Shown piece by piece: positions 35,292-43,556 of a stretch of DNA of 64,000 nt. A program made the translations under genes and the position numbers. Where the stretch lies: positions 124,001 to 188,000 of the forward strand of contig JAEUVX010000015.1 of assembly GCA_016786615.1 (NCBI GenBank), written 5' to 3'. The stretch is from Flavipsychrobacter sp. GTDB taxonomy: Bacteria > Bacteroidota > Bacteroidia > Chitinophagales > Chitinophagaceae. How positions within the stretch are numbered: position 1 is the first letter of the stretch; each line of letters begins with the position of its first letter. The notes under the pieces are model-generated. The model saw nothing but the letters and a program-made list of their open reading frames with translations, was not told the DNA's origin and made no database searches.

Positions 35292-35558
35292 TTATGGGTC
35301 GTTAATACTACTTGCAGGAAACAATTCTTTCTCAATCTCTTTTCCTAGTTCCCAATAGAGTTCATTAGCCAGGGTTTTATATAACTTGGAAAGCTTAAGA
35401 AGGTTTTTACTGCTTGGCATCGTTACACCACTTTCCCATCGGGAGATCATAGATGTGTTAGCCAATCCCAATTTCTCTGCAACTTCTAATTGTGTAAAAC
35501 CCATTAGATTGCGATACTGCCACAATCTATTTGGTATTCCTTTGCTTTCACGAGCCAT
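35292..35558 (-). CDS. XRE-family HTH regulator
   Basis: The 88-residue protein is a Cro/CI-type regulator: NRLWQYRNLMGFTQLEVAEK, LGLANTSMISRWESGVTMPS and NLLKLSKLYKTLANEL. It lies 100 bp upstream of the small helical and RuvC-like genes on the same strand and may regulate them. It has no effector domain. Confidence 0.85.
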   Translation of the reverse strand: MARESKGIPNRLWQYRNLMGFTQLEVAEKLGLANTSMISRWESGVTMPSSKNLLKLSKLYKTLANELYWELGKEIEKELFPASSINDP

Positions 35559-35816
35559 GCTTTGAAAGTATCAAGTACGATATTCTTGAGGTAGTAGGTA
35601 AAATTTGCCTAAATAGGCAAGTCAATAAAAAGTATAAAAAGAAAAAATTTAACTATTCCTAAACTCGCATCTTGAAATTATTAGCTGTAAAAGTAGAATG
35701 AGCAGATGCACAAGAAGAGGGTGTATCCGACAACTTTTGTTGCCTGGGCGCTATTACCAAGAGACAAAACTATTGTTGAGCTTGTAAAGGAGTTCGGAAT
35801 TGAAGCTTTTATAAAT

Positions 35817-35847
35817 AAAAGGGCTGCCATTGAAAAAGCCAGCCCTT
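35817..35847 (-). terminator. Terminator downstream of the second integrase
   Basis: On the reverse strand AAGGGCTG...CAGCCCTT forms a stem followed by TTTTATTTAT. It sits 37 bases after the integrase stop codon. Confidence 0.7.
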
Positions 35848-35883
35848 GCTTTAAGGTCGTGAAAGTTATGATTGTTACACTTT

Positions 35884-36804
35884 CTAAACGGTAGGCATGT
35901 TGAGGGGATGCTTTGTCATCTGTGAACGCAAATGTTCTGCACTGGCAGAAAGGTATATCGTTGTAGTTTTTATATCGCTATGACCCATCATTTTTGACAA
36001 ACTATAAATATCACATCCACCTTCAAGCATTAGGGTTGCAAAGGTATGCCGTAGTCTGTGGACGCTAAATCTGATACCTAATGAAACGCTAAGGTCTGCT
36101 ACTAATCTTCTTAAACCTTGGTCTGTATAACCGAGGTTTCGGTTATAGGAGGCAAAGAACTGAGGGCATGTCTTATGCAGCTTTTTTCTTTCGTCGAGGT
36201 ATCGCTTTAAACTCTGTGCCAGAGTAAAGCTTATGGGAACTATCCTATCCTTATTTCCTTTCCCTTGGCGTACAAAAATTGAAAGGTGCTCTATATCGAC
36301 ATCTGTAAGGTTCAGGTTCAAGAGTTCCTGTTTTCGTAGCCCCGCATACAAGAATGTCGCTAAAATGGCATGATTTCGATAGCGCAGATATTTATGGCTG
36401 TATGAATAGTTATAGACAATTTCAAGCAACCTAAGCGAATTCTGAGTGTTTAAACACTTAGGTAATCGCTTCTCAACCTTTGGGATCTCAATTTCTTCGA
36501 TAGGGTTTTTACTCATTAGCCCTTGCTTGATACACCATCGAAAAAATACGAGTAATGATACGTGGTAGACAATATAGGTTTGTGTCGACCATTTCCTTTC
36601 AATTCGTCCATGATAAAAGAACCTACGGACTTTTTCTTCCGACACTTCATTCAACTTAGACATTTCTGCAGACTTGCAGAAGAAGTTAATTACGAACTTA
36701 TATCTTCTAATAGTAGATTTTGAGTACCCTTTGATAGAAAGGGAATACTCATAAAACTGGTGCGCCAGTATTTGGATATCCATACTGTTGCTATAATCCA
36801 ACAC
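35884..36804 (-). CDS. Tyrosine recombinase, XerC/D-like
   Basis: The 306-residue protein has an N-terminal SAM-like domain (HQFYEYSLSIKGYSKSTIRR) and a full catalytic set: Arg in FLYAGLRKQELLNL, HRLRHTFATLML, GHSDIKTTTIYLS with the nucleophile Tyr. Its start could also be the ATG at 36783 (MDIQILAHQ). It differs from the left-end integrase and resembles recombinases of small insertions. It is adjacent to a tRNA-Ala-like fragment and, with the recombinase at 38931-39866, brackets a two-gene nuclease cassette. Confidence 0.88.
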   Translation of the reverse strand: MLDYSNSMDIQILAHQFYEYSLSIKGYSKSTIRRYKFVINFFCKSAEMSKLNEVSEEKVRRFFYHGRIERKWSTQTYIVYHVSLLVFFRWCIKQGLMSKNPIEEIEIPKVEKRLPKCLNTQNSLRLLEIVYNYSYSHKYLRYRNHAILATFLYAGLRKQELLNLNLTDVDIEHLSIFVRQGKGNKDRIVPISFTLAQSLKRYLDERKKLHKTCPQFFASYNRNLGYTDQGLRRLVADLSVSLGIRFSVHRLRHTFATLMLEGGCDIYSLSKMMGHSDIKTTTIYLSASAEHLRSQMTKHPLNMPTV

Positions 36805-36910
36805 TCTTTTTATGCGTCAATGAGCTGTTTAGCACAAGAACAGGTCATCAAAAGCAACTTTTTGCATCCGTTTTTGCAAAATACCCTTATACATGCTATG
36901 TTTTATGCCT

Positions 36911-36949
36911 GGGCCCTTAGCTTAGTTGGTAGAGCGCCTCATTTGCAAT
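36911..36949 (+). pseudogene. 5' half of a tRNA-Ala(UGC)-like gene
   Basis: GGGCCCTTAGCTTAGTTGG continues as TAGAGCGCCTCATTTGCAAT, which matches a tRNA acceptor strand, D-arm (GCTTAG...AGAGC) and anticodon arm with loop TTTGCAA (anticodon TGC). The similarity stops right after the anticodon loop; no 3' half follows. It lies 106 bp upstream of the second recombinase gene. It is probably an old attachment site or captured tRNA piece. Confidence 0.6.
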
Positions 36950-36971
36950 AACACGACAGGGCGCTTTTTTT
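36933..36971 (+). terminator. Terminator formed from the tRNA fragment
   Basis: AGCGCC from the tRNA D-arm pairs with GGCGCT at 36960-36965, followed by a run of T (36965-36971). The hairpin mixes the tRNA piece and new sequence. It faces the forward direction but no forward gene precedes it closely. Confidence 0.5.
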
Positions 36972-37205
36972 ATTTCACCCTTACAAACAAAGGATATTTT
37001 GACAATTTGAATGAAAAAGCAACATTCAAACCATGACCGGTTTATCAATTGGATTTTACTTAAAAAGAGTGCTGGATTTTAATAAATAATAAAATCCGAC
37101 ACCATAATCATGGCAGGTTTTTAAGAAAAATCAATCACTTTTGAATTCTTTGTCCAACAGCATTGTTTATTAGCTAATTTTGATACAAGAGTAAAAATGT
37201 ATTAA

Positions 37206-38153
37206 ATGGAATTAGATTATCTAAATCAATTGCTTGACAACGATGATTTTGAAGACATTTTCAAGGACTTCAATTTCGATTTACTTGATAGTCCAGATTT
37301 TAAGGAAGATGCTGTAAGAGAGGAAATTATATATCCTATACTTAAAAGCTTAGGATACAGCGCGTCAAGCGAAAACAAGATTGTGAGAAGTAAAGCCTTG
37401 AAACATCCTTTCTATTATTTTGGAACGAAACAATACAATGTGAGTATTGTACCTGATTATACTTTTGAGATAGAAGGGAAATATTACTGGATACTTGATG
37501 CTAAAAGACCGACCGAGGACATAAAAAATGGTAAAAATGTATTCCAGGCATATAGCTATGCAATGCATCCAGAAATACAAAGTGAAATCTATTGTTTATG
37601 CAATGGGAAAGAATTGGTAGTATTTAATATAAAGCAGCATACCCCATTATTTAGTTTTGAAATTAAAGACTTGAAGAATAATTGGAAAGACCTAAAGAAA
37701 CACCTCCTTCCAGAATTCGTCAAAAAGCCACATCTTAAAGATTATTCCCTCGACTTAGGACTTTTTCTAATGAAAATCGGTGACTTGCAAATAGTAACTG
37801 AACCGTTACCTTTTGAAGTAAAGGATTTACACTTCATTGCGAAATTAAATGAAAGCTCTTATTCGCTTAACGATGTATTTGGGATTAAAGGTTTAGAAGA
37901 TACCAAATTTGTTGCCACTTTCGATTTTGAAGAAGACCGATATAAAGAGCTGCTTAATTTACTACCTGAAAAAACTAGGATAGTAATCAGTAGAGGTTTA
38001 TCAAGTCAACCGTTTAGATACCATTCTGAAAATCCTGAAGAAACTCCTGTTAGAATAATTGCTCAATTAGGAAGAAAAATATTTACGAACAGTGATGAAA
38101 GTTATTTGCCATTTGAGGTTATAAAATTTGAAAAATGGGATAACGGCATTTAG
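37206..38153 (+). CDS. Stand-alone type I restriction HsdR-N-like nuclease
   Basis: The 315-residue protein has a PD-(D/E)xK nuclease domain like that at the N-terminus of type I restriction R subunits: DAVREEIIYPILKSLGYS, then PDYTFEIEGKYYWILDAKRP with Asp and DAK, and the QxxxY motif in FQAYSYAMHPE. No helicase domain follows; residues 170-315 have no assignment. It is the first of two genes between two recombinases and is likely a defence or nuclease cargo gene. Its partner downstream is unknown. Confidence 0.75.
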   Translation: MELDYLNQLLDNDDFEDIFKDFNFDLLDSPDFKEDAVREEIIYPILKSLGYSASSENKIVRSKALKHPFYYFGTKQYNVSIVPDYTFEIEGKYYWILDAKRPTEDIKNGKNVFQAYSYAMHPEIQSEIYCLCNGKELVVFNIKQHTPLFSFEIKDLKNNWKDLKKHLLPEFVKKPHLKDYSLDLGLFLMKIGDLQIVTEPLPFEVKDLHFIAKLNESSYSLNDVFGIKGLEDTKFVATFDFEEDRYKELLNLLPEKTRIVISRGLSSQPFRYHSENPEETPVRIIAQLGRKIFTNSDESYLPFEVIKFEKWDNGI

Positions 38154-38215
38154 TACACAGATAGCGTGGAATTAAAACATGGCCATGATTCCAATATCTA
38201 TCTATCCTTAACTTA

Positions 38216-38899
38216 ATGATAATGATTAATGAAAGCTACTATTGGAGGAGAGAAGTTTCTAAACTATCCAGTAAAATTAAAAATCGAATTTCATACAAAA
38301 GACCTTGGACTGATGCAACACATGGCGCTTTTGAAAAAGAGGTAATGATAGGGTTTTACATGATTCGAAAACTCATCGAGGCCAATAAACTGACAAACAA
38401 AATTGTTTCTACAAAAATTGACGGTAGAAAATATAGTAATATTGGCAAGAATGTTACAATCCAAAATAATCACCGATTTCAAGAGTTTTTCGACTTAGAA
38501 AAGTCTATAGCTGCCAAATTCGATTTGACATTTTTAATCAATCAAATTATTCACAGCTATATTTTTGCTCCGAGTTTTGCTCTTGCAAAGTCTTACTTGG
38601 ATCAACTCCCAGATGATAAAGAGCTTAGTAAAGATGAAATTGACGAGATGCTGAAATCCCAGGAACTTGAATTAACATCAATACTGTTTTGTTCGCGTGA
38701 AAGGAGAAATGAATTTCTTTTTGAAATTGAGATTTTAACAATCGTGGACTTATTTGAAAAGGTTGGTAGTTGTGTTGTAACTACTATTCATAGAACGTTT
38801 AACAATAAAAGGAACGATTATGATGTTTATCAAACTGATGAGGAAGTTCCAATCCCGCCTGATATTGAAGAGCTTATAAAACTTCACGAAAAGAAATAG
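38216..38899 (+). CDS. Unknown protein paired with the HsdR-N-like nuclease
   Basis: The 227-residue protein is helical and charged (SYYWRREVSKLSSKIKNRIS, HGAFEKEVMIGFYMIRKLIE, RRNEFLFEIEILTIVDLFEK). It has no signal peptide or membrane segment, and I recognise no domain. It begins 62 bp after the nuclease gene and ends just before the third recombinase gene on the opposite strand, so the two genes are best seen as one cassette. Confidence 0.6.
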   Translation: MIMINESYYWRREVSKLSSKIKNRISYKRPWTDATHGAFEKEVMIGFYMIRKLIEANKLTNKIVSTKIDGRKYSNIGKNVTIQNNHRFQEFFDLEKSIAAKFDLTFLINQIIHSYIFAPSFALAKSYLDQLPDDKELSKDEIDEMLKSQELELTSILFCSRERRNEFLFEIEILTIVDLFEKVGSCVVTTIHRTFNNKRNDYDVYQTDEEVPIPPDIEELIKLHEKK

Positions 38900-38930
38900 C
38901 GACTAATTGACCAGTAAAATTATTATATTT

Positions 38931-39866
38931 TTATAGTGACAATTTTTGTATGTCGCTTTGCAATTCATCGGTTTCTATTGAGCGCAAGTAAGTCATAGTC
39001 ATATTCAAGCTACTGTGACCTAGCAACTTTTGAATTTTTACTGCATTTACATTCTTTATCGCGAGGTTGACTGCAAATGAATGCCTGAATTGATGAAGGT
39101 GAAATTTGACTCCAGCTCTGTGACCAAGATTGTCTACCCAATGTTTTAGTCCCGGACGACTAAGCACTCTATCCCCATTTGCGGAAGCTAAGAGATATGG
39201 GGTAGTGTATTTTCGTTTGTTCCGTTCCGAAATATAATCCTTCAGATGGAATAGCAAGGTTGGATGTATGGGAATAAGTCGAAGTCTTTTTGATTTAGAG
39301 GTTGTACTCCTGACTGTTAACAATTGTCTTTCAATATCGATATCCCATAATTCCAAGGAAATAAATTCTCCTAGTCTCATACCTGTAAACTGAAGCATGC
39401 TCAGCATGAGCGTATCACGGCGAAGGATAAATTGGCTCTTGGAATGTAAAGAAACAGCAGCATAAAGTTTTTTGACTTCATTTTCATTCAACGCTTTAAT
39501 ATCATTGTAGGCTGGTTGTGGAGGTCGTATTCCAAGTAAAGGGTTCTTTGGAATAATTGATTTAATGGTAAGCCATTCAAAAAAAGCGTGTAGTTTACTC
39601 CAATAGGTTTTAATGCTAGATATTTTAACCCCAATTTTAATGGTCCTTCCGACTTTTCTTTCTCGTGTTTGAAGCCGTTTAAAAAACTCTGTAACCATTT
39701 CGGTACTCAACAAATCAGCAGTAGCTATCTCGGGCACTAGCATTTGAAAAAGCTGAAAAACCGCTTTATAGCCTTTTATTGTTTCGGAGCTTAATTGAGA
39801 TGAGAATTGGCATTCCTTTGTATATTCTTCAAATAGTTGGTTCAGGTTCTTTTCTTGTCGCATCAA
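38931..39866 (-). CDS. Tyrosine recombinase, XerC/D-like (third of the element)
   Basis: The 311-residue protein has an N-terminal core-binding domain (NQLFEEYTKECQFSSQLSSE) and a complete active site: Arg in FTGMRLGEFISLE, HQFRHSFAVNLAI, GHSSLNMTMTYLRS. It is not a copy of the other two integrases. It may have inserted the neighbouring ATPase gene or the nuclease cassette; the direction of the cargo does not settle which. Confidence 0.88.
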   Translation of the reverse strand: MMRQEKNLNQLFEEYTKECQFSSQLSSETIKGYKAVFQLFQMLVPEIATADLLSTEMVTEFFKRLQTRERKVGRTIKIGVKISSIKTYWSKLHAFFEWLTIKSIIPKNPLLGIRPPQPAYNDIKALNENEVKKLYAAVSLHSKSQFILRRDTLMLSMLQFTGMRLGEFISLELWDIDIERQLLTVRSTTSKSKRLRLIPIHPTLLFHLKDYISERNKRKYTTPYLLASANGDRVLSRPGLKHWVDNLGHRAGVKFHLHQFRHSFAVNLAIKNVNAVKIQKLLGHSSLNMTMTYLRSIETDELQSDIQKLSL

Positions 39867-39996
39867 CCCATTTTCTCTAATTCGGCATACTAGAGTAGTA
39901 GGCGGAATTATCCTTTTCAGGCAATGGAAGGAGTTTGACTATTCCGGCAATTTTTACCTACTTCCAGTACTTTCATTGTTCTCCTACGCTGAAAAC

Positions 39997-41241
39997 ATGG
40001 AACAGGAGAATAATCTTACACCTATAGGCATAACAAACTATAGAAATACAAATCAGAAGTTCGGAATACTCGATAAAGACCGTTTCGGTCATATCTATGT
40101 TGTAGGTAAAACAGGTGTAGGTAAAAGTACCCTGTTAAAGAGCATGGCGCTTTCAGATATCAAGCGAGGTAACGGGCTTTGTATCATTGACCCCCACGGT
40201 GACATAGCGACTGACATTCTAGACTACATACCGGAAGGCAGAATTGAGGATGTTGTGTATTTCAACCCCAAAGACTTGGCTAACCCAATCCCGTTCAATC
40301 CACTCAAAGGAATCCACCCAAATTATCATCACCTGGTTGCTTCGGGGATTATTTCAGCCTTCAAAAAGGTATGGTCTGACAGTTGGGGCCCTCGAATGGA
40401 ATACATCCTCCGCTTCTCTTTGCTAACACTTCTCCATTATCCGGATGCGACCCTGTTAGACATACAACCGCTTCTTACAGATACTGGCTTTCGCACCCAG
40501 GTGCTTGCATACGTCCTAGAAGAGCATATACAGCGTTTTTGGTCGGCAGAGTTCGAGAAGTATAACCGAACCTTCCAAACCGAGGCTATAAGCCCGATAT
40601 TGAACAAAATAGGGGTATTTGCAGCCAGTCTGCCACTCCGTAACACTATAGGACAGAAATGCCGTGGTTTCCGCCTGCAGGAGGTCATGGACGGCAAGAA
40701 GATACTTATTGTTAATCTCTCAAAAGGCGAGCTTGGAGAAGATACCTCAACCCTACTTGGATGTATTCTGATTACATCTATTCAATTGGCAGCTCTCCAC
40801 CGGGCACGACAAGATATTAGCCAGCGAGTGCCTTTTTACCTCTACATAGACGAAATGCATTCCTTTGTAACCCTATCCTTCGCTGACATTCTTGCCGAAG
40901 CCCGTAAATATGGCTTGTCCCTTTTCCTAGCTCACCAATACATTGACCAATTAGATGAGCGCATTAGAACCGCAATATTCGGCAACGTAGGAACCCTCAT
41001 TGCCTTCCGTGTCGGTGCTACAGACGCTCAATATCTGGAACAGGAATTTGAGCCTGTATTCGATAAGGAGGATTTAATTAACCTCCCCAAGTACGGAATA
41101 TACATTAAGCTGATGATAGACGGGGCAACATCCAGACCTTTCAGCGCTCAGACAGTAGCCAATAATATTCTTCCCGAAAGCTCAAGAAACTCAGTTTTGG
41201 AAGCTTCAAAAAGGAAGTATGGAAGGAGCAGAATTTCCTAA
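39997..41241 (+). CDS. HerA/TraD-like P-loop ATPase (DNA translocase family)
   Basis: The 414-residue protein has a Walker A motif HIYVVGKTGVGKSTLLKSMA, then GLCIIDPHGDIATDIL, a Walker B motif VPFYLYIDEMHSF and a sensor-like LFLAHQYIDQL. This pattern is that of type IV secretion / HerA-FtsK-type ATPases without membrane anchor. Such proteins occur with nuclease partners in defence systems or as transfer motors. The ATG at 39997 fits better than 39976. The strongly structured DNA behind it may be its terminator or target. Confidence 0.75.
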   Translation: MEQENNLTPIGITNYRNTNQKFGILDKDRFGHIYVVGKTGVGKSTLLKSMALSDIKRGNGLCIIDPHGDIATDILDYIPEGRIEDVVYFNPKDLANPIPFNPLKGIHPNYHHLVASGIISAFKKVWSDSWGPRMEYILRFSLLTLLHYPDATLLDIQPLLTDTGFRTQVLAYVLEEHIQRFWSAEFEKYNRTFQTEAISPILNKIGVFAASLPLRNTIGQKCRGFRLQEVMDGKKILIVNLSKGELGEDTSTLLGCILITSIQLAALHRARQDISQRVPFYLYIDEMHSFVTLSFADILAEARKYGLSLFLAHQYIDQLDERIRTAIFGNVGTLIAFRVGATDAQYLEQEFEPVFDKEDLINLPKYGIYIKLMIDGATSRPFSAQTVANNILPESSRNSVLEASKRKYGRSRIS

Positions 41242-41253
41242 GAGTTGCATTCG

Positions 41254-41302
41254 GGGGGTCTGGGGGTTTACCCCCAACAAGACATTTCGCCCAGGCGAAA
41301 TG
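41254..41302. repeat. Two adjacent hairpins downstream of the ATPase gene
   Basis: GGGGGTTTACCCCC (41262-41275) is followed by CATTTCGCCCAGGCGAAATG (41283-41302, perfect palindrome, 9-bp arms). CAAGA and TCTTG further extend the second stem with a bulge. They may end transcription or act as a protein site such as an oriT. Confidence 0.7.
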
Positions 41303-41307
41303 CAATC

Positions 41308-41325
41308 TTGCAAGGCGGTATTTAT
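41308..41325 (+). repeat. Module-boundary repeat, copy 1
   Basis: TTGCAAGGCGGTATTTAT precedes the DUF4365 gene. A near copy TTGCAAAGCGTATTTAT at 43451-43467 precedes the large NTPase gene. Confidence 0.45.
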
Positions 41326-41445
41326 AATCAATCCCTATATTCATTTGAAGAGTAATACTTTCATCAGTACTTTTATTAATAATTGCATAAACCCTTAATG
41401 TACTTCGATACCCTTACATTTCCCAAATCATAAACAAAGTCATTC

Positions 41446-43425
41446 ATGGCATTCAACGACCTCCCAATAATTGATAACCCTTCGATAAATAGTGAAAAAT
41501 CGAGTATAGCTTTCAAGATACTGTTTAGCCAATCAAACGGATTTATCAGTCGTGAAGATATTCCAGACAAAGGTTGCGATTTTGACGTTGAGTTGATACT
41601 AGATGGGACGCTAGCCTCGAATTGGAGATTTGCAGTTCAGTTAAAGAGCGTTATTAATCCAACATTTATTCAAGATGGCGCTTTCATCTCATATCAATTT
41701 GAAACATCTAGATTGGGCTATCTGATTAACAGGAAGCCAGCAATGGGAATTATTGTGCTTTATTCCGTAACACAGGAAAAAATGTACTATGAATATGTCG
41801 ATGTGATTTTCAATAGGTTGATGGAAGAAAAACAAAATGACACTTGGAAACAAAATGACACGGTAAGTATTAAAATTCCAGCGGCTAATGCGTTGGATAA
41901 AGAACAAATGCTGAATCTACATTCCAGATTCAAAAGAATCTTCGAAAATGCAGGAATAATGCAAGCTTCCTACGGAAGCAAGTACAATTTACCGACAGTT
42001 ATCGACAATAGCGAAGAACCGACAGACTTTAATAACCCAAACCATGTCAAAAAAATGCTGAGAAGTCATGGCATAGCATTGCTCAGCTCAAATGGGTTAC
42101 AAATGGTTTTAGACCTTGTAAGCCGTTTACCAATGAAAGATATAAATTCTGAAAAAGAACTTCAAATAGTTGCGGCGGTGACATATTGTGAGGCTGGAAG
42201 ACACGCTGAGGCATCATATTATTTTGAAAGACTGAGACGCCGACAGGACGTTTCAGTTGAGGAAAACGAGACAGTGATATTTGCAAAGCTGAAAAATGAT
42301 ATGTCTCTAGGAAAAATTAGTATTGATGAATTTTCGGAGAAAATTTTGCAGTTAAGACAGGGAGCCGAGGATACAATAAATGGTATTACCCTTGATATTA
42401 ATATTACCCACTTCAACTTGATAAAATTGAGGATACTTTCATCTTTCAATGAACCACCGAGTAAGATATATGATGACATTCAGACGACATTTCAAAAGAT
42501 TAAAGAGGTAAATGCAGAACCTATTGTCAAAGCACAGCTTGAATCTTGGAATACAGACAACTTTTCTCAATATATCGCTCATGTCAGGGGAATATCTTAT
42601 GCTGAAAACAGAGTGCGGGAGTCCATCAATCAACCACTCAGTCTGCATGAAAAAAAAGAATACATCTTAAAACTTGATCGATTGTTGAAAGACTTTTACG
42701 GACACTTGCAATCGTTGGAGCAAGCTTCCAAAGACCTAAATAATCTATTATTGTTAAGCAATGTTTATTCAGTTTACATTAGAGATTCGCTTAGTCAGGA
42801 GATTGACATGATTTCATTCTATAACGATAGGCCGATAGAAGTTCAGGGGCGAATCGCAAGGCTTAAAAAGAATCTTGGACACGCAATTTCAGCTTATAAA
42901 TACTACGAGGAACAAAGCTATTTTAATGATGCTTACAACCTACTTTGTAGCGCGATAGATTTGATATATATACTTAGAGACTTTTTCGGCTCGACTGATG
43001 ACCTCCAGTATAATGTGTTGAATGAAGCGAAAGAAGGCTATGAACGTGAATTTGATTTCAGTTATAATTCCCCTTTCCCAAAACTAATAAGTTCGTCGAA
43101 AAATACGGAGATTGCTCAACCCACGGTTCGTGACTACAAAGAATTTAATGATGAACAGATTGAGTTTGTATCTGGACTTGTATTAAGTTCTCTAAAGTTG
43201 CCTGAGGATAGACTAAAAAATGTAATTAATGAATTTAAAGCATATAGACTATTTTATACACGTTGCACGAACCAAGCTTTGGAGCTAATAATCTATGACC
43301 CTTTTAGGACTGAGGAAACCCGCTATTCCTATCCAACTCAATTTGTAATTCAAAGTCGCATAAGCGGGTTAAAAACACCCGCAAGTACCGACATGGAAGA
43401 ATTGCTAAGATATTGGAAGCTTTAA
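41446..43425 (+). CDS. DUF4365 nuclease-fold protein with helical-repeat C-terminus
   Basis: The 659-residue protein starts with a DUF4365 domain: FISREDIPDKGCDFDVELIL and WRFAVQLKSVINP, the D...E...QxK pattern of PD-(D/E)xK nucleases. From about residue 220 it becomes helical and repeat-like (TPR-like, for example YCEAGRHAEASYYFERLRRR). DUF4365 proteins are often found in defence islands. It lies directly before the large STAND NTPase gene (131 bp), near the right end of the element, where cargo genes are usual. No enzymatic data can be inferred beyond the fold. Confidence 0.75.
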   Translation: MAFNDLPIIDNPSINSEKSSIAFKILFSQSNGFISREDIPDKGCDFDVELILDGTLASNWRFAVQLKSVINPTFIQDGAFISYQFETSRLGYLINRKPAMGIIVLYSVTQEKMYYEYVDVIFNRLMEEKQNDTWKQNDTVSIKIPAANALDKEQMLNLHSRFKRIFENAGIMQASYGSKYNLPTVIDNSEEPTDFNNPNHVKKMLRSHGIALLSSNGLQMVLDLVSRLPMKDINSEKELQIVAAVTYCEAGRHAEASYYFERLRRRQDVSVEENETVIFAKLKNDMSLGKISIDEFSEKILQLRQGAEDTINGITLDINITHFNLIKLRILSSFNEPPSKIYDDIQTTFQKIKEVNAEPIVKAQLESWNTDNFSQYIAHVRGISYAENRVRESINQPLSLHEKKEYILKLDRLLKDFYGHLQSLEQASKDLNNLLLLSNVYSVYIRDSLSQEIDMISFYNDRPIEVQGRIARLKKNLGHAISAYKYYEEQSYFNDAYNLLCSAIDLIYILRDFFGSTDDLQYNVLNEAKEGYEREFDFSYNSPFPKLISSSKNTEIAQPTVRDYKEFNDEQIEFVSGLVLSSLKLPEDRLKNVINEFKAYRLFYTRCTNQALELIIYDPFRTEETRYSYPTQFVIQSRISGLKTPASTDMEELLRYWKL

Positions 43426-43450
43426 GCAAGTAGGTAGATCGCCCGCAAGA

Positions 43451-43467
43451 TTGCAAAGCGTATTTAT
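43451..43467 (+). repeat. Module-boundary repeat, copy 2
   Basis: TTGCAAAGCGTATTTAT lies 90 bp before the large NTPase gene and nearly matches the copy at 41308-41325 that precedes the DUF4365 gene. Confidence 0.45.
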
Positions 43468-43556
43468 CCTCCTTTAACAATTTTGTATTGGATGCTTTTT
43501 TCCTGTATATTCATAATCCACGTCATGAAAATGTATTCAAAAGTATTTAATTCAAT

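Noticed and set aside
35706-35894. 62-codon forward frame after the second recombinase gene
   Set aside because: Its 3' half runs through the recombinase terminator hairpin and overlaps the recombinase stop codon; no family match.
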